NCBI GenBank assembly: GCA_036824245.1
Contig: DAITAO010000100.1
Coordinates: 1-10,014, forward strand
Source: JACVRM01 sp036824245
GTDB lineage: Bacteria; Actinomycetota; Thermoleophilia; Gaiellales; Gaiellaceae
DNA length: 10,014 nt
Direction of reading: 5' to 3'
The notes under the pieces were generated by a model. It had not been told where the DNA came from. It saw only the letters and a list, made by a program, of their open reading frames with translations, and searched no databases. How positions within the stretch are numbered: position 1 is the stretch's first letter; each line of letters opens with the position of its first letter. This document shows, one piece after another, positions 6,435 to 10,014 of this stretch. A program made the position numbers and the translations under genes.

Positions 6435-7613
6435 GTGCGTACCGTCCTTCTGCTCTGTCCCCAGAGTCGCGATTTCGTTGCAGTCCGTGTCGCCGGGCTC
6501 GAGGAACGCTATGTCGTTCGCTTCGCGGGGCCCGACCTCGACGGGCCGGACAGGGTGGACGTAGAGGCGTTGTTGAGGGAGCTGGAGGCCTTGCCGGCTG
6601 ACGGAGTCGTAGCCACCAAGGATCGCTCCGCGCTGCTCGGCGCGATACTGGCGGAGCGGCGCGGCCTGCCCGGCCCCGCGCCCGCGGCGGTGGCTGCCTG
6701 CCAGCACAAGCCCACCGCCCGCGCGCTGCAGGCGAGCGTGGTTTCGGAGGCGACGCCGGCTTTCACGGTGCTCGGCGGGGACCGGCCCCCTTTTGGGCCG
6801 CCCTGGTTCGTCAAACCGGTGGTCGGACGTCTTTCCCAGGGCGCGCGGCTCGTGACGGACGCCTCCGAGCTTGCAACAGTCTGTTGCAAGCCAGGGGACC
6901 GGTACGCGGAGGAGTGGCAGGAGCTCGCGGCACTCGCCGGATTCCGGCAGGCCGCCCGGGGCTTCCTCGCCGAGGAGGTGCTGGCGGGCGCGCTCGTCAC
7001 ACTCGAGGGCTACGCCCACGCGGGTGTGGTGACGGTGATCGGAGTGACGGATTCCGTCATGTACCCCGGTACGGCGAGCTTCGAGCGTTTCGAGTACCCG
7101 AGTCGCCTCGCCCCGGACCGGCTCGACGAGCTCACCGGTGTGGCACGGAAGCTCCTACCTGCGCTCGGGTTCGACGCAGGCTTCTTCAACGTCGAGTTCT
7201 TTGTGCCGGAGCGCAGCCCGGCGCAGATCGTGGAGGTGAACGGCCGCATCGCCTCCCAGTTCGCGCCGCTCTACACGGCGGTTCACGGCCGGTCGAGCTA
7301 CGACGCGCTGTTCGCACTCGCGTGCGGTGAGGATCCCGACTGGCGCCCCGGCGCGCCAGACGGCGTGGCGGTCAGCTACGTGCGCCGTGCCTTCGCAGAC
7401 GCCTACGTCGAGGCTGCGCCGGACGTGGAGGACGCCGTCGAGGTGCTCGCAGGGCCCGGCCGCAACCTGAGCGACTCGTACGCAAACGACCCGGGCAGCT
7501 TCCGGCTCGCGATCGTCTACGAAGCGGGCGAGACAGCGGAGGAGGCAGTGGCACGCGCTCGCGCGCGGGCGGACGCGCTCAGGTTTCGGCTGGCGCCGCC
7601 TCGCCCACCGTAG
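6435..7613 (+). CDS. ATP-grasp carboxylate-amine ligase of unknown substrate, divergent from egtB
   Basis: 392-residue cytoplasmic protein of the ATP-grasp superfamily, whose members activate a carboxylate as acyl-phosphate and join it to an amine or thiol. The N-terminal domain (MRTVLLLCPQSRDF, ending near 110) is a Rossmann-like preATP-grasp fold. Nucleotide-binding landmarks follow: K127 in FVKPVVG, the small-residue loop GRLSQGA (131-137), and the adenine-hinge FLAEEVL (177-183). The metal and catalytic residues are E254 in FFNVEFF and E267, N269 and R271 in IVEVNGRI, so the site looks intact. I start at GTG 6435, ahead of the first beta strand and behind a purine-rich site; ATG 6231 would run back through egtB. 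A 23-base perfect palindrome lies inside the gene. It resembles L-amino-acid ligase/biotin-carboxylase-like enzymes, but the substrate cannot be read from sequence. Head-to-head position suggests a link to ergothioneine. Confidence 0.85.
   Translation: MRTVLLLCPQSRDFVAVRVAGLEERYVVRFAGPDLDGPDRVDVEALLRELEALPADGVVATKDRSALLGAILAERRGLPGPAPAAVAACQHKPTARALQASVVSEATPAFTVLGGDRPPFGPPWFVKPVVGRLSQGARLVTDASELATVCCKPGDRYAEEWQELAALAGFRQAARGFLAEEVLAGALVTLEGYAHAGVVTVIGVTDSVMYPGTASFERFEYPSRLAPDRLDELTGVARKLLPALGFDAGFFNVEFFVPERSPAQIVEVNGRIASQFAPLYTAVHGRSSYDALFALACGEDPDWRPGAPDGVAVSYVRRAFADAYVEAAPDVEDAVEVLAGPGRNLSDSYANDPGSFRLAIVYEAGETAEEAVARARARADALRFRLAPPRPP
6869..6891. repeat. 23-base perfect palindrome inside the ATP-grasp gene
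   Basis: Two 11-base arms (left arm GCTTGCAACAG, right arm its exact reverse complement) flank a single T at 6880. The repeat reads as part of the ligase (E-L-A-T-V-C-C-K-P, residues about 145-153), including an unusual Cys-Cys pair, and is locally AT-richer than the surrounding gene. It lies between the glycine loop and the hinge, where a surface loop could tolerate extra residues. It may be an operator, a transcript hairpin or a small palindromic element inserted in frame; the sequence alone does not decide. Confidence 0.85.
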
Positions 7614-9033
7614 ACTCGCCCTTCGCCTCGCGGTCGGAGATACGGAACGCCGCAACCGCCGCGCCGGCGAACGCAAACGCCGCGACGAGGGCCATCCCGA
7701 CCCGGAAGCCGTCGATGGACGCATCCCGCAGCTCCGGATCGGACTGACCCGTGGCGAGCGGCACGGCGTCGGCGGAGCCGCCGCTCGCGTCGAAGACGAG
7801 CGCGATTGCGATGCCCACCAGAGCGACGGCCAGCAGGTTCCCGACTCGGGACAGCGTCGAGTTGATGCCGGACGCGATGCCCGCGTACTGCTCGGGCGCC
7901 GATGAGAGCGCGGTGGCGGTGATCGGAGCGACCAGCATGGCGAGCCCAAGCGAGAAGATCAGGAGCCCTGGGAGGCCGAAGATCCAGAAATCGGACCGGC
8001 TGTCCATCGCGGCGAAGAGCAGAACACCCGCGCCGATGAGCAGCGGTCCAGCGGTCAGGAAGAGGCGTGGGCCGCGCCTGTCGGCGAGCGTGCCGAAGCG
8101 GGCGGCGAGCCCGATCAACACGACGCTGATCGGGAGCTCGGCGAGCGCCGCTTCGAAAGGTGAGAAACCGAGGAACTGGAGGTAGACGACCAGGTACACG
8201 AGCACCCCGCCCAGCGCCGCGTAGACCAGGAAGGTCTCCAGGTTCGCCGCTGCGAAGTTGCGGACGCGAAAGAGCGACAGCGGCAGCATCGGCTCCCGCG
8301 AGCGCCGTTCGACGACCGCGAAGGCAACGATCGCGGCGACCGCGATCCCGAAGAGCCACCAGTAGCGGCCGAAGCCGTCGTCCGCCCCCTCGACCAGCGC
8401 GTAAGTCAGCGTGCCGAGGCCCAGAGCGGCGAGCACGGCGCCGGGTAGGTCGAGCCTGCCCACGCGCGCCTCCGCGCGCACGGGAGAGCGGCCGGCGAGC
8501 GCCAGGAGGACGGTGGCGACGGCGAGCGGCACGTTGATGAAGAAGATCCAGCGCCAGGAAACCCACTCGACGAGCGCCCCGCCGGCCGGCGGGCCGGCGA
8601 CCGTCGTGACGCCCGTGAACGAGGTCCAGAGGCCGATCGCCCGTCCGGCTTCGCCCCCGTAGACCTCGCGCAGCAGCGCAAGGCTGTTGGTGGTCACGAA
8701 CGCCCCGGCGATGCCCTGCAGCGTTCGTGCGGCGATCAGCACGCCGGTGTTCGGAGCGATTCCGGCGAGCATGGAGGCGACGGCGAACCCGGCCACGCCC
8801 ACGATGAAAGTCTCGCGCCGCCCGCGCCGGTCGCCGACCGCTCCTGCGACCAGGTAGAGCGCTGCGAGTGCCAGTGAGTACGAGAGGTAGATCCACTGCT
8901 GGCCGGCGAGTCCCGTATCGAGATCGCGCTCGATGGTGGGCAGCGCGATGACCACGACGGTGGCGTCGAGGAACGCGAGCGATGACCCGATCACCGTTGC
9001 GGCCAGCGTGAGGCGGCGGCGGCGGTCGTCCAT
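7579..9033 (-). CDS. MFS drug/metabolite:H+ antiporter, DHA2 (EmrB/QacA, 14-TM) family
   Basis: Inner-membrane exporter of 484 residues, the normal size for the 14-helix DHA2 family. Motif D1 is LDATVVVIALP (22-32) in the first helix. Motif A is GAVGDRRGRR (64-73), with a second-half counterpart GTLADRRGPR (314-323). The antiporter motif C is at about 140-153 (GVTTVAGPPAGG), followed by WRWIFFINVP. The short N-terminus and a charged cytoplasmic C-tail (about 465-484) fit. The substrate is unknown: members export antibiotics, dyes or endogenous metabolites. The ATG at 9033 has no ribosome-binding site; minus-strand TATCCT lies eight bases ahead, so a leaderless transcript is possible. The 3' end overlaps the convergent ATP-grasp gene by 35 bases. 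Export of the ligase product is conceivable but rests only on proximity. Confidence 0.92.
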   Translation of the reverse strand: MDDRRRRLTLAATVIGSSLAFLDATVVVIALPTIERDLDTGLAGQQWIYLSYSLALAALYLVAGAVGDRRGRRETFIVGVAGFAVASMLAGIAPNTGVLIAARTLQGIAGAFVTTNSLALLREVYGGEAGRAIGLWTSFTGVTTVAGPPAGGALVEWVSWRWIFFINVPLAVATVLLALAGRSPVRAEARVGRLDLPGAVLAALGLGTLTYALVEGADDGFGRYWWLFGIAVAAIVAFAVVERRSREPMLPLSLFRVRNFAAANLETFLVYAALGGVLVYLVVYLQFLGFSPFEAALAELPISVVLIGLAARFGTLADRRGPRLFLTAGPLLIGAGVLLFAAMDSRSDFWIFGLPGLLIFSLGLAMLVAPITATALSSAPEQYAGIASGINSTLSRVGNLLAVALVGIAIALVFDASGGSADAVPLATGQSDPELRDASIDGFRVGMALVAAFAFAGAAVAAFRISDREAKGESTVGEAAPAET

Positions 9034-9054
9034 GAACCGCGAGGATACGAGGTT
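9034..9054. promoter_or_regulatory. 21-base divergent spacer between the MFS gene and the small membrane protein
   Basis: Start codons of the two divergent genes are only 21 bases apart. On the plus strand, GAGGATACGAGG lies just ahead of GTG 9055 and can serve as its ribosome-binding site. On the minus strand, TATCCT, which resembles a -10 box, sits eight bases before the MFS ATG, as expected for a leaderless transcript; no convincing -35 is visible. Promoter elements must extend into coding DNA. Confidence 0.3.
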
Positions 9055-9465
9055 GTGATCGTCTCATTGCACGTGGCCACCGGAGCCGCCGGAGGCGCAC
9101 TCGCAGGCTCGCGGCGCGGCGCGCTGCTGCTGGGGCCGGTTCTGCATCTGCTCGGCGACCTGACCCCGCACAGGGATATCCCGTCGACTGCCTTCGAGGT
9201 CGGGAGCGGCGGCGCGGCCGTGCTCCTGCTGGCGTGGCGGCGCGGCCCGCTCGACCCCGCCACGCTCGGCGCACTGGCGGGCTCGGTTCCCGACCTGGAG
9301 CACGTGCTGCCCTGGCGCCTGCGGGGCCGGAAGCTCTTTCCGAGTCACCGCTTCGCGCGCTGGCACCGCCGCGGCGGCCTCTCGCAGTGGACACAGCTCG
9401 CGGCCGCCGTCGTGATCCTGGGCCTGCTCACCGCCCGCGGGCGCGGGGAGCCCGAAGAGATCTAG
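9055..9465 (+). CDS. Small His/Asp-rich membrane protein, possibly related to YdjM-type metal-dependent hydrolases
   Basis: 136 residues starting at GTG 9055, behind a good purine-rich site. The hydrophobic stretches (about 8-34, 52-60, 70-78 and 114-125) suggest a small integral membrane protein. It carries several potential metal-binding residues near membrane edges: H6, HLLGD (31-35) with H39, VPDLEHVLP (78-86), and PSHRFARWHRR (96-106). PDLEH followed by SHR resembles the PDxDH and HR/H pattern of YdjM/DUF457-like membrane-bound metal-dependent hydrolases, but the order and length are not a clear match, so the assignment is tentative. The biochemical function of those families is itself poorly known. 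Its stop codon overlaps that of the convergent zinc-ribbon gene. Confidence 0.7.
   Translation: MIVSLHVATGAAGGALAGSRRGALLLGPVLHLLGDLTPHRDIPSTAFEVGSGGAAVLLLAWRRGPLDPATLGALAGSVPDLEHVLPWRLRGRKLFPSHRFARWHRRGGLSQWTQLAAAVVILGLLTARGRGEPEEI
9462..9465. other. Shared palindromic stop codon (CTAG)
   Basis: CTAG gives TAG as the stop of the plus-strand membrane protein (9463-9465) and, on the other strand, TAG as the stop of the zinc-ribbon gene (9464-9462). The convergent genes therefore end within the same four bases, leaving no room for a terminator between them. Confidence 0.85.
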
Positions 9466-9677
9466 GAGCGCTTGGCCGTGGCCCGCTCGGCGCAGGCCGG
9501 GCAGACGTGCCGCGCGCTGCCGCCCGCGCCCATCAACGCTTGCCAGCCGCGCGGCAGCAGGCCGAGCCGCCGCGGCCCGTGCTGTGTCTCGGAGTCCCCG
9601 CAGCGGCACGTGTAGCGCGCGACGGCGTATGGATACGCAGTGTCGGAATGGCCGTATGTGACCGCCATCGAGACCAT
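9462..9677 (-). CDS. Small zinc-ribbon protein of unknown function
   Basis: 71 residues from the ATG at 9677 (MVSMAVTYG), or 68 from the in-frame ATG at 9668; neither has a clear ribosome-binding site. Four cysteines form two knuckles, C24-x-C26 (YTCRCGD) and C59-xx-C62 (HVCPACAE), about 32 residues apart, with LPRGW (41-45) between them. This layout is typical of small single-zinc ribbons found widely in actinobacteria and phages, with no assigned function. The codon pattern and the exact stop-to-stop abutment with the neighbouring gene support it as a real gene. It could bind nucleic acid or a protein partner; nothing in the sequence chooses. It is divergent from the small membrane protein at 9737. 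Confidence 0.7.
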   Translation of the reverse strand: MVSMAVTYGHSDTAYPYAVARYTCRCGDSETQHGPRRLGLLPRGWQALMGAGGSARHVCPACAERATAKRS

Positions 9678-9736
9678 GATTGCACGGCGGCGAAGCGTTC
9701 GGCAGGCGTTCATATCATGTTTGCGATGATAGCCTC
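9678..9736. promoter_or_regulatory. 59-base divergent region with a TATCAT/ATGATA inverted repeat
   Basis: AT-richer than its surroundings, this region separates the zinc-ribbon start from the start of the last gene. It holds an inverted repeat with six-base arms, TATCAT (9713-9718) and ATGATA (9726-9731), around a seven-base spacer. TATCAT reads as a five-of-six match to a -10 box on either strand, so the repeat could be a pair of divergent -10 elements or a dimer operator. No matching -35 elements are clear. Confidence 0.35.
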
Positions 9737-10003
9737 GTGGTCCCAATCATCCTGGGGCTGATTGGCTTCCTGCCGGCCTTCATCCTGGCGCTCGTCGTCC
9801 GAGGTGTGCCTCGAGCGCTTGTGGCAGCCGCGGGACTCGGCCTTGTCGTTTGGATGGTGGCCAGCGCCCTCATGGCCGGCTGCCCGGATGACGCCCATGA
9901 GTGCATTCCGCTGCTCGGGGCCATCCTTAACGCGTTCGTCCTGGCGGGATGGCTTCTCGGACTGATCCTGGGCGCCGCACTGCTACGAGCCCGCCGCTAC
10001 TAG
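9737..10003 (+). CDS. Small three-helix membrane protein of unknown function
   Basis: 88 residues from GTG 9737 (MVPIILGLIGFLPAFIL). Three hydrophobic segments are visible at about 2-22, 26-46 and 56-82. The second loop carries two cysteines in GCPDDAHEC, which could form a disulfide if it faces outward, and the protein ends in a short basic ARRY tail (84-88). An in-frame TTG at 9680 would add 19 polar residues but overlaps the divergent zinc-ribbon gene, so I prefer GTG. There is no clear Shine-Dalgarno sequence; a short-leader transcript from TATCAT at 9713 is possible. I do not recognise the family. Protein-like composition and unbroken hydrophobic periodicity support it as real. Confidence 0.65.
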   Translation: MVPIILGLIGFLPAFILALVVRGVPRALVAAAGLGLVVWMVASALMAGCPDDAHECIPLLGAILNAFVLAGWLLGLILGAALLRARRY

Positions 10004-10014
10004 CAACTGGGCGC

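Noticed and set aside
8577..8590. CCGCCGGCCGGCGG palindrome in the MFS gene
   Set aside because: Pure G/C self-complementary run encoding Pro-Ala-Gly-Gly of conserved motif C; expected from composition and protein constraint.
7517..9394. 625-codon open frame on the minus strand
   Set aside because: Frame-shifted shadow of the MFS gene with Arg/Ala/Gly-rich low-complexity content and no recognisable domain; a product of high GC.

Overview
The window is gene-dense, very GC-rich bacterial DNA with almost no intergenic space. NnrE-NnrD next to AcpS, a mycobacterial-type EgtB/EgtD pair, frequent GTG starts and high GC all point to an aerobic actinobacterium. A soil lineage such as Thermoleophilia is my guess; there is no rRNA or marker gene here to prove it. 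I support eleven protein genes and see no RNA genes, IS elements, CRISPR arrays or phage genes. No stretch over 300 bases lacks a gene.

Layout. 1-1658 (minus): acpS followed by a bifunctional NAD(P)HX repair enzyme cut by the left edge. 1659-1784: a 126-base gap with two copies of a palindromic TGCCTGGCAC motif. 1785-2967: an LHPP-like HAD phosphatase (minus) and the ribosome-rescue hydrolase ArfB (plus), whose start codons overlap head to head. 2936-6388 (minus): a tight egtB-egtD-M29 aminopeptidase operon. 6435-7613 (plus): a divergent ATP-grasp ligase, 46 bases from egtB. 7579-9033 (minus): a 14-TM-type MFS exporter overlapping the ligase gene tail to tail. 9055-10003: three small genes, namely a His/Asp-rich membrane protein, a zinc-ribbon protein and a three-helix membrane protein.

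How the genes fit together. EgtD trimethylates histidine to hercynine and EgtB adds a sulfur donor to it, the first two committed steps of ergothioneine synthesis. EgtB carries residues that look like the gamma-glutamylcysteine type, yet no egtA, egtC or egtE homologue lies in the window. In their place are an intact ATP-grasp carboxylate-amine ligase on one side and an intact M29 metallo-aminopeptidase on the other. Either the missing genes are elsewhere and these neighbours modify the pathway, or the ligase and peptidase replace steps. This arrangement is the most interesting biology here. A 23-base perfect palindrome inside the ligase gene is the most striking raw sequence signal.

The other theme is compaction: start codons sharing CATG, stop codons sharing CTAG, and two convergent gene pairs whose coding ends overlap by 32 and 35 bases.
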